The notes below the pieces were generated by a model. The model made no database searches and had not been told where the DNA came from. It worked only from the letters and a program-made list of their open reading frames with translations. Positions 1 to 7,928 of a stretch of DNA of 31,254 nt are shown one piece after another. A program made the position numbers and the translations under genes. Source of the DNA: JAIBJP01 sp035639875 (GTDB lineage: Bacteria > Actinomycetota > Thermoleophilia > Gaiellales > Gaiellaceae). The stretch is from assembly GCA_035639875.1 (NCBI GenBank), contig DASQXE010000171.1:1-31254 (forward strand), given 5' to 3'. The stretch's first letter is position 1; each line of letters begins with the position of its first letter.

Positions 1-2
1 CC

Positions 3-980
3 GTCCACCGCCTGTCCCCGCGGGAGCTGCGGGCAGGGCGCCTCCGGAGGAGCGTCCGCGCGGCGCTACGAAGCGGTGCGCTGGTCGAGCTGAGCCCCGG
101 TCCCCACCGGCCACGGGTGCTCGACGTAGTGGCGGACGCGGCCGGCGTCGGTTCCTCGTCGGAGAGCTTTCACGCCGGGACGGGGGGCGTCCTGCTCGTC
201 CGCGGCCGCCTCTCCGACGGCTCCGCTGCCGTCTTGAGGGTAGCGCGCGCCGGCGCTGCGCGCGATCCGGCTGCGGCCGTCGGGACGCTGGAGCTCCTCC
301 GGCGAGAGAGCGTTCCCTTTACGCCGCGACTCCACGCACACGGCTCCACAGCCGGTGCATCGTGGCTTGTCGAGCGGACGCTGTCAGGCCGCAGGCCTCA
401 GCGCGTGACGGATGCGTTGGCCCGCCAGATCGCGGACCTCTGCGCTTCGTTTCCTCGGGGCGAGGGCCCCCCGACTGCAACGGCCGAGGACCTGGGCGCG
501 ATCGCGAGGCTCCTTCCCGATCGGGCCGAAGCGATCACACGGCTCGCCGCGGAGCTGTCGCAGTCGCTCCGGGACTTCCCCTCGATCATGCGTCACGGAG
601 ATCTCTGGGCAGGGAACCTCTTGGTCGACGGGCGCGGAGGCCTCTCCGGCCTCGTGGATTGGGACGCAGCGCACCCGGCGGCCGTCCCTGGTGCCGATCT
701 GCTTCAGCTCGTCGCCACCGAGGTTCGCCGGTCAGCCCGCCTGGCGCTCGGCCCTGCGTTCCTCACCCGTCCCTGGCGCCTCGCGTCGTTCGCTCGGGCC
801 ACCTGCGGCTACTGGCCGCGAGTCGGAATGCACCCAAGTGAGGACGAGTTGGACGCCGTGGGCGCTGCCTGGTGGGGGACGGAGGTGCACGGGACGCTCG
901 CCCGTCTCCCGCAGCGGGCGAGGGATCCGAGCTGGCTCGAGACCAACGTCGACCTCGTCCTGAGCGGGCTCGGCTACTGA
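3..980 (+). CDS. Aminoglycoside-phosphotransferase-like kinase, 5' end outside window
   Basis: The frame is open from the left edge, so the gene probably begins upstream; a GTG at 117 is the first in-window start the frame offers but would cut off matching sequence. The protein has the APH/choline-kinase catalytic loop HGDLWAGN followed by the metal-binding VDWD segment, the signature of ATP-dependent small-molecule kinases of this fold. The part before the GTG (ending GPHRPRVLDVVADAAGV) resembles the same region of the fused protein at 3535-5277 (GPPRYVQTIAARAGID), so the two look like paralogues and this one may also carry an N-terminal extra domain. It meets the glycosyltransferase gene tail to tail with 9 bases between. 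The substrate is unknown; a sugar or lipid-linked glycan is inferred from context, and antibiotic resistance is not implied. Confidence 0.8.
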   Translation, partial: VHRLSPRELRAGRLRRSVRAALRSGALVELSPGPHRPRVLDVVADAAGVGSSSESFHAGTGGVLLVRGRLSDGSAAVLRVARAGAARDPAAAVGTLELLRRESVPFTPRLHAHGSTAGASWLVERTLSGRRPQRVTDALARQIADLCASFPRGEGPPTATAEDLGAIARLLPDRAEAITRLAAELSQSLRDFPSIMRHGDLWAGNLLVDGRGGLSGLVDWDAAHPAAVPGADLLQLVATEVRRSARLALGPAFLTRPWRLASFARATCGYWPRVGMHPSEDELDAVGAAWWGTEVHGTLARLPQRARDPSWLETNVDLVLSGLGY

Positions 981-989
981 CGGGCGGAC

Positions 990-2198
990 TCAGCGCGTCG
1001 GGTCAAGCTGCCCGTGCTCGGCCAGCACCTGCCCGTAGACGCGGTCGTAGGCCGCGCCGACGGCGGGCCAGTCGTAGCGGGGCCGGACGTAGTCTCCGCC
1101 GGCCCGTCCGAGGGTGCGGGCGAGTTCGTCGTCCTCCAGCACCCTGACGAGGTGCGCGGCGAGCTCCTCCTCCGTCGAGCCGACGAGCAGCTGCTCTCCC
1201 GACGTGATGTCGTCCAGCCCGCGGTGGCCGAGCGGGGTCACGACGCACGGCAGGTCGGTCGCCATCGCCTCGAGCAGCTTCGTCTTGATCCCGGTTCCGT
1301 CCAGGAATGGCCCGGCCCAGACCCTACTCCCCGTGAGCCAGGAGCGCATGTCGTCGACGCCGCCCGTCACGTGGACGCCCTCGAGCGCTTCGAGCTCGAG
1401 GACTCGGGGAGCGGGATCGCGCCCGACGATGACGAGATGGGCGTCGGGCCGGCTCGCGCGCACCCGGGGCAAGACGCGTCGCACGAGGAACTCCACCGCG
1501 CGGACGTTCGGGGCGTAGTTCATCGCCCCGTGGAAGACGATCCGGCTACGGTCGATCGGCGCGGCCCGATCGGGCGCATAGGCACTCGCCTCGAAGCCGA
1601 TCGGGATGATGGTGAAGGGCAGTGTCGGATCTCGCTCCCGCAGCTCGGCGAGGTCTCCCTCGTTGCTGACCACGACGCGATCGAAGCCGCGGTACTCCGA
1701 CTGCTCGAAGCGCCGGACGCGCTGCGCGTCCGCGCGAAGGAGGGCGCGCCGGAGGCCGCTCGCGGCTTCGGCCCGCGCATCGACGTTCAGGTGCCAGGTA
1801 TCCATGACCATGAGGATCTTCGGCATTCCTGCGAGCTCACGCTTGAGGCGCGCCAGCTTCCCGGGCCCAACGTGGACGAGATCGGGCCTGAAGCGGGCGA
1901 GCTCCTCCCGCAGCGGCTCTACCAGGCCCCGGACGAGGCGCTCCGCGCGCAGCGGCCGCCGCTGGAGCATCGCCGCCGCCAGATCGCCGGCGTTCTCGAC
2001 CGTGCTCGGCTTGTCGTAATCCACGATTCGCATGTCCGCCTGGATCGCCGCGTCGGGCGTCTGGCCGGGCATCCGGTACCCGATGAGCCGGACCTCGTGC
2101 CGTCGGCCGAGCTCGGGCACGAGACCCATCAGCTGTCGCCTGAAGCCCGTGTTCGTTGGGGGGAAGGGGACATCGGAAGCGCAAATCAAGATCCGCAT
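990..2198 (-). CDS. GT4-family glycosyltransferase (stp1-like sugar transferase)
   Basis: A 402-residue GT-B fold glycosyltransferase. The N-terminus reads MRILICASDVPFPP, typical of the acceptor-side Rossmann domain. The C-terminal half has FHGAMNYAPN, a VIVGRDP segment and GIKTKLLEAMA, which is the nucleotide-sugar donor region of GT4 enzymes of the 'sugar transferase, PEP-CTERM/EpsH-associated' type. It should act in the cytoplasm, adding a sugar to a lipid-linked glycan. I chose the ATG at 2198 over the GTG at 2204: GAGG at 2207-2210 is 8 nt from the ATG but only 2 nt from the GTG. It is the last gene of the minus-strand glycan operon, 30 nt after the preceding stop. The family assignment is firm; donor and acceptor cannot be told. 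Confidence 0.88.
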   Translation of the reverse strand: MRILICASDVPFPPTNTGFRRQLMGLVPELGRRHEVRLIGYRMPGQTPDAAIQADMRIVDYDKPSTVENAGDLAAAMLQRRPLRAERLVRGLVEPLREELARFRPDLVHVGPGKLARLKRELAGMPKILMVMDTWHLNVDARAEAASGLRRALLRADAQRVRRFEQSEYRGFDRVVVSNEGDLAELRERDPTLPFTIIPIGFEASAYAPDRAAPIDRSRIVFHGAMNYAPNVRAVEFLVRRVLPRVRASRPDAHLVIVGRDPAPRVLELEALEGVHVTGGVDDMRSWLTGSRVWAGPFLDGTGIKTKLLEAMATDLPCVVTPLGHRGLDDITSGEQLLVGSTEEELAAHLVRVLEDDELARTLGRAGGDYVRPRYDWPAVGAAYDRVYGQVLAEHGQLDPTR

Positions 2199-2206
2199 GC
2201 TCACAT

Positions 2207-2210
2207 CCTC
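2207..2210 (-). promoter_or_regulatory. Shine-Dalgarno GAGG deciding the GT4 start
   Basis: On the minus strand GAGG is followed by 8 nt and then the ATG at 2198. The upstream in-frame GTG at 2204 would be only 2 nt away, so the ATG is the better start. Confidence 0.55.
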
Positions 2211-2228
2211 GTCGCGGATCGCATTGGT

Positions 2229-3545
2229 TTATCCGCTCCGGAGGTAGCGCCGCCAGATGAGGCGCGTGACCTCGCGGCGCACCTCCTCGGCGTCTCGGGA
2301 CGCGTCCACAACCACCGCCCGGGGGAGGACAGGGAGCAGCGCCCTGTAAGCCTTGCGCTGCCGCTCGAGCAGCTCGAGCGTCTTTTCCCCTTTGCGCGCG
2401 TAGAGCACCTCGCCCGGCGCGTCGAGGAGCATGACCAGCTCGGGCGCGGGACATGCGTGGGCGAGAAGCCAGCGGCGAGCCTGGCCCAGTCGGTCGTACC
2501 GGAAGCGTGTCGGCAGCAGCGCGTCATACGGGTAGCGATCGAAGAGAACGAGCCGCCCGCGACGCCGGTGGTAGCTGCCTCGAAGCCAGCCTTTCCACTG
2601 GTTCAGGAGTTGGCCTGTGAACCCTATCCCGCGTACGCGACGGATCGTCCCCGGACGCGGCGCCCGGTAGAGCCCCATCGTGATCACGCGCACCGGAAAG
2701 TAGAACGAGCGCTCTAGAGCGTATCCGAGCGTCGACTTCCCGGCTCCGTCGGGAGCCAGCAGCGCCACGGTGAGCCCACGCCGCTTGCTCGGGTGGAGCG
2801 CCTTGCCCGACCAGCGATGAGCCATGTTCACGACCGCCCGACGCCGTGCGTCTCGACCCTGACCCTTGCGCCAAGTCTCCGCGAGCGCAGGTCCGAGACC
2901 CACCAGCGAAGCCCAGTCGCGCCCCTTCGCCGTCGCGACGAGGCGGCTGGCGCTCCAGTGCGGCGGACAAAGCGAATCGGCCAAGCGAGCGAGCGTACCG
3001 TCCGTCCTTGCCGCTTCCGCCAGGACAGGGAGGCGCGCAGCGTCACGGGCGTCGACGCCGCTCTTGTCGATGATCCGGTGGAGCAGCAGGGTCCAAAAGG
3101 CATCGTCCTCGCAGAGCAGCCAGACCGCGCCAACGCGTCGCCGCCGTGCCAGGCACTCCGCCTCGGCGCCCGTGGCGAGCTCGTAGTTCGGGCCGAAGGC
3201 GAGCTCGGTGACGAGGTCGAGCTTGAGCCAGAGATCGGTCGCCACATCGTAGGCGACGAAGAACGAATGCGACCCGTACCCCCAGGCTGACACCCGCATG
3301 AAGTCGAACCGCTCCGCCGCAGTACGGAAGCGGGCGAGGACCTCGCGCGGCACGAGGAGGTCGACGTCTCCGGGCGGCTCGGCCAGCTCCGCCTCGCCGC
3401 GCAGGAGACACCAAGTGACGCCGTCCTCGTCGAGAGCGCGGAAGAGCCCTGCCAACCTCGGATGCGGCGCCGGGAGCAGCCGCCGGTCGGGTTGCCCGGA
3501 GCGCCCGAGCGGGCGATCGGCGCCGGCCCGGGCATCACGGCTCAT
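2229..3545 (-). CDS. Nucleotidyltransferase-fold domain fused to thymidylate-kinase-like P-loop domain
   Basis: A 438-residue two-domain protein. Residues about 25-190 look like a NTP_transf_5-type nucleotidyltransferase: CLLRGEAEL, then the acidic pair in GDVDLLV (60-65) and a third acidic site in LKLDL (107-111). Residues about 255-438 look like a thymidylate-kinase-family P-loop domain: Walker A APDGAGKST (264-272), DRYPYD (336-341), and an Arg-rich lid region with RKGEK and ERQRKAYRAL. The frame stays open upstream to 3728, but that stretch lies inside the neighbouring gene and reads as low-complexity Arg/Ser. The ATG at 3545 overlaps that gene's stop by 11 nt, as expected for translational coupling. 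Such kinase-like proteins occur in polysaccharide loci, where their substrates are mostly unknown. The domain calls are solid; the reaction is not known, and it is probably not the housekeeping thymidylate kinase. Confidence 0.8.
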   Translation of the reverse strand: MSRDARAGADRPLGRSGQPDRRLLPAPHPRLAGLFRALDEDGVTWCLLRGEAELAEPPGDVDLLVPREVLARFRTAAERFDFMRVSAWGYGSHSFFVAYDVATDLWLKLDLVTELAFGPNYELATGAEAECLARRRRVGAVWLLCEDDAFWTLLLHRIIDKSGVDARDAARLPVLAEAARTDGTLARLADSLCPPHWSASRLVATAKGRDWASLVGLGPALAETWRKGQGRDARRRAVVNMAHRWSGKALHPSKRRGLTVALLAPDGAGKSTLGYALERSFYFPVRVITMGLYRAPRPGTIRRVRGIGFTGQLLNQWKGWLRGSYHRRRGRLVLFDRYPYDALLPTRFRYDRLGQARRWLLAHACPAPELVMLLDAPGEVLYARKGEKTLELLERQRKAYRALLPVLPRAVVVDASRDAEEVRREVTRLIWRRYLRSG

Positions 3546-5277
3546 CGGTCGCTCCGAGCATCCGCGCGGGAGCCGCGGCGTCGAATCGTTCGCGCGAAGC
3601 CTCCGCAGCCCTGAAGAGCCGTCCGAGGCCAGGCGCGTCGCGGCGGTCGATGGCCAGCCGAAGGATGTTGACGTAGCGACCGCTTCCGAGCCGGCGCGGC
3701 GGCAGAGTCGCCGCCTCCTTGAGCGCACGGTGCACCCAGCAGAGATAGAACAGGGGCCCGACGAGGTCCGGTGCCAGCCCCGTGTGCGCGCAGAAGCGGA
3801 CCGTCGCCCCGACGAGGACGTCGTTGAGCGGCGAGTCGTCGAGGTAGTGCTCGGCGAAGCTTCGCAGCGCGTCCCGCGTGCCGGCCGCTCGGGACACTGT
3901 AAGACCGTAGCTTCGCAGAAAGTGGAACAGATCCCAGAGCGGCATGCCGCGCGGGTCCGCCGCTTCCCAATCGAGGAAGGCCGGAAGGCCCTCAGCCGTC
4001 ACGACGACGTTCCACGGCCCCGGGTCGCCGTGCTGGAACACGAACGGAAGGGCGCGCCCGGGCTCCGCGAGCGCCTCCGCCTGACGACTCAAGAAGGTTA
4101 GGTGATGCCGCTCGAGCCGGTAGATCGCACCGAAGCGGTCGACGAGCGCTCCGAGGACCTCGGTCGAACGCGGCGCTCGGGGCGACGCACGACGTGCGGT
4201 GCGGACGCCGAGCTCGAGCAACCAGTCGACCGCCGCGCGGGCATAAGGGCACTCGGCGCTCGCCTCCGTCCGCTCGAGAAAGGCCACCCCGTCGACGGCC
4301 GTTTCACCGAGGACGGCCAGCGAGGCATGCGAGTCGAGAAAGAGCGGCCGCGGGACGGTCCCGTCGTCGCCGATACCCTGTTCCCGAAGGAGGTTAAGCG
4401 CGCGCCACTCATTCTCGAGGCGCGGTTTGTGCCTCGCTTCGCGGGTGATCTTTGCCAGGTAGGCCGGCGCCTCGCCCGCGCCGTCGAAGACGAACAGGAG
4501 GAGCTTCTGAGAGCCGTACCGGCCTGGCGCGGCGAGGCCCCATCTGCGGCCGGCGAGGTCGATGCCCGCTCGTGCGGCGATCGTCTGCACATAGCGCGGC
4601 GGACCGGCGCCTTCGGGGGAATGCGTCCGGTGGACGAGAAGGCCACGGCGCCGCGCGACGCGGTTCACGAACGGGTCTCGTTGCAGCACGCGCAGGGGAT
4701 CGCGGAGGAGCCGCCGTCGGAGGATGCGCCAGGCAAGAAATCGCCGCTCGAGATACGCGACCGCCCGCCTGTCTTCGAGTGGGGCGGCCACGCGCACGTC
4801 TCCCGCAGCCGGTCCTAGCCAGAGGAGCTGCGTCCCCCCGAGATGCCCGAAATGCCGGTGCTCGCGCCGGCGGAGCCCGAACGACCGATATTCCACGTAC
4901 ACGGTCCCATCGACTCCCAAGAGACGCTCGACTTCTCTCCGAGCTCGCCGGTTGGGGCGGCGGGGCAGAAAGACGAGGTCGGCGCTTTGCTCCTCGATCG
5001 CAACCGGCTCGCCCGCGCGCGTCGCGAGCAGGGAAACACCGGCCGTTTCGCGTGCCGTCGATTCGAGCTTCCCGAGCTCGCGCCGAGACGCACACACAAC
5101 GACTTCTGCTCCGAACCGGGCAAGTGCCGTGAGCGCCTCGTTGGTGGGAGCCCCCAGACAGACGATCCGGCCGAGCTCGAGGCTGGGAAGAAGGAAGCTC
5201 CAGCTCGCACCGCGGTCACCGGGCAGGTTGCTGCCCGGCGCAAAATTCTCCCCCAACGCGGCATCGGCTGCGCCCAT
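3535..5277 (-). CDS. Methyltransferase-like domain fused to APH-like phosphotransferase
   Basis: About 580 residues from the ATG at 5277. Residues 30-130 look like a Rossmann/methyltransferase-type fold (LELGRIVCLGAPTNEAL, then ADLVFLP), but the SAM-binding GxGxG is missing, so it may not methylate. A basic linker follows. Residues about 245-520 are an APH-type kinase: GRYGSQKLLLFVF, a probable ATP-binding Lys in AYLAKITREA (K276), catalytic loop HGDPGPWN (416-423) and the metal-binding Asp in FLDWEAADP. The start is uncertain: the frame is open to 5439, a GTG at 5316 would overlap the Wzz-like gene, and the ATG at 5277 begins 17 nt after that gene's stop (a GAGGA lies 14 nt before it). The stop overlaps the next gene by 11 nt. 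It resembles the partial kinase at the left edge. The likely role is phosphorylation of a glycan or precursor, which is inference. Confidence 0.72.
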   Translation of the reverse strand: MGAADAALGENFAPGSNLPGDRGASWSFLLPSLELGRIVCLGAPTNEALTALARFGAEVVVCASRRELGKLESTARETAGVSLLATRAGEPVAIEEQSADLVFLPRRPNRRARREVERLLGVDGTVYVEYRSFGLRRREHRHFGHLGGTQLLWLGPAAGDVRVAAPLEDRRAVAYLERRFLAWRILRRRLLRDPLRVLQRDPFVNRVARRRGLLVHRTHSPEGAGPPRYVQTIAARAGIDLAGRRWGLAAPGRYGSQKLLLFVFDGAGEAPAYLAKITREARHKPRLENEWRALNLLREQGIGDDGTVPRPLFLDSHASLAVLGETAVDGVAFLERTEASAECPYARAAVDWLLELGVRTARRASPRAPRSTEVLGALVDRFGAIYRLERHHLTFLSRQAEALAEPGRALPFVFQHGDPGPWNVVVTAEGLPAFLDWEAADPRGMPLWDLFHFLRSYGLTVSRAAGTRDALRSFAEHYLDDSPLNDVLVGATVRFCAHTGLAPDLVGPLFYLCWVHRALKEAATLPPRRLGSGRYVNILRLAIDRRDAPGLGRLFRAAEASRERFDAAAPARMLGATDEP

Positions 5278-5294
5278 CGTCTGGAGAGAATTCC

Positions 5295-6578
5295 TCAGAA
5301 GAGGCGTTCTCGACACAACACCGTGCCGATGACGTTTGCCTTTGCGATCCTGAGCGCCTCGAGGGCCGAAATGAGCTGCTCTCGCCTCGTGTGACCGCTC
5401 TCGGCGACCACGAGTGTTGCTTGGGCTGCGCGCGACCACGCGAGGCTGCTCGGCGACCGATCGACCGAGGGGGCGGCGAGGATGACGAGATCTGCGTCCC
5501 CGAGCATCGTCTCGATCATCTGGGTCGCCTGCATGACGTCGAGCGGCTCCTTGCGTAGCCGCGGACGGACGATCACGAGACCCGAACTCTGGACCCGGAA
5601 ACGGTCGAGCGTCGACTCACCGACCCGAAGCGGTCGGGCTTTTCGCGCAAGCTCTCTTTTCGGCCTGCGCTTCCCGTCAAGCCCGAAGATCCTGGTCAGG
5701 TCGTCCGCGTCGGCGCTATCGACGAGAACGACCCGCTTACCCGCCTCGCTCAACACGGCGGCCAGATTGGCCGCAAGGCGGCTCCCTGAGCGGCCGCCAC
5801 GCGGGTCGAGGACGAGCAGACTTCGCGGCAGACCCTCGCGCCCCGACATCTCGATCTTGGCTGCCAGCAACCGGTAAGCCGAGGCCGCATTCGAGTTCGG
5901 GCGAGCGTCCACGACCAGCGGTCGCTTGGATCGAGACGGCGGCTGCCCGTCGACCGCTCCTAGAACGCTCACCGGGGCCGCTGCGGCCAGGTCTTCCTCG
6001 TTTCTCACGACCGTGATGAGGGAGTCGACGAGGGCTGCAAGCCCAAATGCTCCGAGGAGCCCGGCAATGGCCGCAAGAGGGACGATGACGAGCGCCGAAG
6101 GCCCGGTCGAGTGGGTGGGTGGAGTTGCCGGCTCGACCATCGTCAAAGTGCCTTCCGGCGAGGTGCTGCCGTGTTGGGAGGCCCACGTTCTGAGCTCGTG
6201 CGCGACCGCGTTCGCAATGAGGGCCGCTTCCGCGGGGTTACGGTCGCGAGCTCGGATGGCGATCAGCCGTGTGACATCGCTTGCCGTAACGCTGAGCTTG
6301 TTCTTCAACGCGGCACCCGAGCCCTGAACGCCGATGCGACTCGCCGCGGCCTGCAGGATCGGAGCGGCCGTGGCGACGTCGGCGTACGTTCGTGCCTGGG
6401 AACCGGCTGCCTGGATGACATCGCGATTGCCGCTCACGGGCCCGACGAGCAGCCGGGACTGGGCCTCGTATGAGGGTGGCACACGAGAGGCAACGAGGAA
6501 GCCGACCAGCGCCGCTGCCGCGGTTCCCACGACAAGGAGCGACCACCAGCGTCGAACGAGAGGTAAGACCACGCTCAC
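5295..6578 (-). CDS. Wzz-like chain-length protein fused to degenerate BY-kinase-like ATPase domain
   Basis: 427 residues. A short N-terminus is followed by membrane segment 1 (about 13-30), a periplasmic-type Wzz region with SYEAQSRLLV, and membrane segment 2 (about 161-190). Residues 220-427 follow the CpsD/CapB BY-kinase layout. Bacterial tyrosine autokinases normally have SPxxxEGKS/T at Walker A; here the aligned stretch is LDPRGGRSGSRLAANLA, with the Lys and the following Thr lost. Walker A' keeps an Asp (VVLVDSAD), and Walker B reads DLVILAAP. There is no C-terminal tyrosine cluster; I find only three Tyr in the whole protein. It should therefore set glycan chain length or recruit partners rather than act as a kinase. 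The GTG start at 6578 has GGGG 8 nt upstream. It is the first gene of the glycan operon. Confidence 0.82.
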   Translation of the reverse strand: MSVVLPLVRRWWSLLVVGTAAAALVGFLVASRVPPSYEAQSRLLVGPVSGNRDVIQAAGSQARTYADVATAAPILQAAASRIGVQGSGAALKNKLSVTASDVTRLIAIRARDRNPAEAALIANAVAHELRTWASQHGSTSPEGTLTMVEPATPPTHSTGPSALVIVPLAAIAGLLGAFGLAALVDSLITVVRNEEDLAAAAPVSVLGAVDGQPPSRSKRPLVVDARPNSNAASAYRLLAAKIEMSGREGLPRSLLVLDPRGGRSGSRLAANLAAVLSEAGKRVVLVDSADADDLTRIFGLDGKRRPKRELARKARPLRVGESTLDRFRVQSSGLVIVRPRLRKEPLDVMQATQMIETMLGDADLVILAAPSVDRSPSSLAWSRAAQATLVVAESGHTRREQLISALEALRIAKANVIGTVLCRERLF

Positions 6579-6622
6579 TCTGGACGCCCCTTCGGCTCGC
6601 TTCGACCGGGCCTTGTCCCGAT

Positions 6623-6660
6623 CCCCGGCATAAGCTTAGTGTTCCGGGGCTTTTTCTTCT
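6623..6660. promoter_or_regulatory. Hairpin with central palindrome and T-rich tail between divergent genes
   Basis: CCCCGG (6623-6628) pairs with CCGGGG (6644-6649). The loop holds the palindrome TAAGCTTA, and a T-rich tail (6651-6660) follows on the plus strand. It lies between the Wzz-like gene (minus) and the small membrane protein gene (plus). It could be a plus-strand attenuator or terminator, or an operator for the glycan operon. A TAAGCT on the minus strand inside it could serve as a -10 box. The function is unproven. Confidence 0.35.
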
Positions 6661-6709
6661 GCGGGAAGCGGTCTCTTGTCCTGGAGTGCGGGCGCGCGGC
6701 TATGAATCG

Positions 6710-6958
6710 ATGTTGATCTTTGACGAGGGCCATTTCGGCGAGTTGAAGGAGGCATGGGCGGCGGGCCTCCCCATCATCCTTCCCGCCGTGGGCGTCTCCC
6801 TTCTGCTCGCGCTCCTGGCGGCGATTCCACCTTCGTCGCTCCCAAGCTCGAAACTCGCGGACTGGGTCGCCTTCCGGCGCCGGCAGCTCGCTCTCGCAGC
6901 TGCGTCGCTCTGGCTCAGCGCGGCCGTCGGGCTTGCGATCGTCTTCTGGGCTCTCTAG
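6710..6958 (+). CDS. Small two-helix membrane protein, function unknown
   Basis: 82 residues from the ATG at 6710, with two hydrophobic segments (about 18-38 and 60-80) separated by a short basic stretch (FRRRQ). The frame extends upstream to 6470, but that part would lie antisense to the Wzz-like gene. A GTG at 6686, preceded by CTGGA, is another possible start. I do not recognise a family. It stands between two minus-strand genes, is transcribed opposite to both, and ends 12 nt before the epimerase stop. It may be a small accessory membrane protein of the glycan locus, but that rests on position only. Confidence 0.5.
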   Translation: MLIFDEGHFGELKEAWAAGLPIILPAVGVSLLLALLAAIPPSSLPSSKLADWVAFRRRQLALAAASLWLSAAVGLAIVFWAL

Positions 6959-6970
6959 TGCTGCGGCTGC

Positions 6971-7927
6971 TCAGGATCGGGCAGCGCTGTCGAGCTCGTT
7001 CTGCGTCGCGGCCAGCTGTTGTCGAAGCCCGTCTGCCAGCGCGGTTTGGGGGCTCCAGCCGAGCTCGGAGCGGATACGCGTCGTGTCGGCGGCCGTTCGG
7101 CGCACGTCACCGGCTGCCGTGGCCTCGTAGCGGACTTCGAGGCGCCTTCCTGCGAGCCGCTGGGCCAGGGCGATCACGTCGCGCAGCGTCGTCTCGCTTC
7201 CGCCGCCGACGTTGTAGACCGTGTTGGCCAAGCCGCTCTCCATCGCCGCGATTGTCGCTTCGACGGCGTCGCCGATGTAGGTGAAGTCCCGCGACTGCTG
7301 CCCGCTCCCGTAGACGTCGAACGGCGCGCTCCTGAGAAGCGCCGAGATGATGCGCGCGAAGGCCATGTCCGGGCGCTGGCGGGGCCCGTAAACCGTGAAG
7401 TAACGGAGAACGACCGTCTCGAGGCCGAAGCACTCCGCGTACGTGCGCGCAAGCGACTCGCAGGCGAGCTTCGTCACGCCGTACGGGGAGATCGGCCGAG
7501 GCCGCACGTCCTCGTGGGTGGGATACGACTCGGCGTTGCCGTAGACAGAGGATGTCGAGGCGAGCACTACCCGCGTTCCCGACTGCGCGGCTGCCTCGAA
7601 GACTCTTTGGCTGGCGAGGACGTTGTCTCGCAGGTAGACCGCAAACGTCGCGCCCCAGCTTCCGCGGACCCCGGGCTGTGCGGCCAGGTGGAAAATTCCT
7701 TCGATGCCGGCGAGCAGCGGCGTGATCGAGTCCTCCGCGAGGTCGGCCTCGACGAACGAGAAGCTCGCGTGGTTCTGCGCGGCCTGGACGTTCGATTCCT
7801 TGCGTTCGCGGTCGTAGTAGTCGGTAAAGGCGTCGATGCCGAGCACCGTATGCCCGCGCTTGAGGAGCGCCTCGGCGACATGCGATCCGATGAAGCCCGC
7901 GCAGCCGGTGACGAGGTAGCGGCTCAA
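6971..7927 (-). CDS. NAD-dependent nucleotide-sugar epimerase/dehydratase
   Basis: 318 residues of the extended short-chain dehydrogenase family. It has the NAD-binding glycine motif TGCAGFIGSH at the N-terminus, DAFTDYYD after the second strand, the STSSVYG segment and the catalytic YGVTK pair, then RYFTVYGPRQRPDMA, as in UDP-glucose/UDP-glucuronate 4-epimerases and related GDP/dTDP-sugar enzymes. It should make an activated sugar for the nearby glycosyltransferase. The start is a TTG at 7927, 1 nt after the stop of the phosphoesterase gene. No better in-frame start exists, because the glycine motif begins at residue 8. The start is likely coupled to the upstream gene. The exact sugar cannot be set from sequence. 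Confidence 0.88.
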   Translation of the reverse strand: MSRYLVTGCAGFIGSHVAEALLKRGHTVLGIDAFTDYYDRERKESNVQAAQNHASFSFVEADLAEDSITPLLAGIEGIFHLAAQPGVRGSWGATFAVYLRDNVLASQRVFEAAAQSGTRVVLASTSSVYGNAESYPTHEDVRPRPISPYGVTKLACESLARTYAECFGLETVVLRYFTVYGPRQRPDMAFARIISALLRSAPFDVYGSGQQSRDFTYIGDAVEATIAAMESGLANTVYNVGGGSETTLRDVIALAQRLAGRRLEVRYEATAAGDVRRTAADTTRIRSELGWSPQTALADGLRQQLAATQNELDSAARS

Positions 7928-7928
7928 C

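Noticed and set aside
1..980. An antibiotic-resistance aminoglycoside kinase
   Set aside because: The fold is shared by many kinases; the glycan context and divergence from resistance enzymes give no support for that role.
1014..2717. A 567-residue open frame antisense to the GT4 and fusion genes
   Set aside because: It is the mirror frame of two strongly supported genes, with Arg/Asp/Glu-rich low-complexity composition.
3546..3728. N-terminal extension of the nucleotidyltransferase/kinase fusion
   Set aside because: It lies within the coding end of the upstream gene and reads as Arg/Ser-rich noise; the overlapping ATG at 3545 is the natural start.
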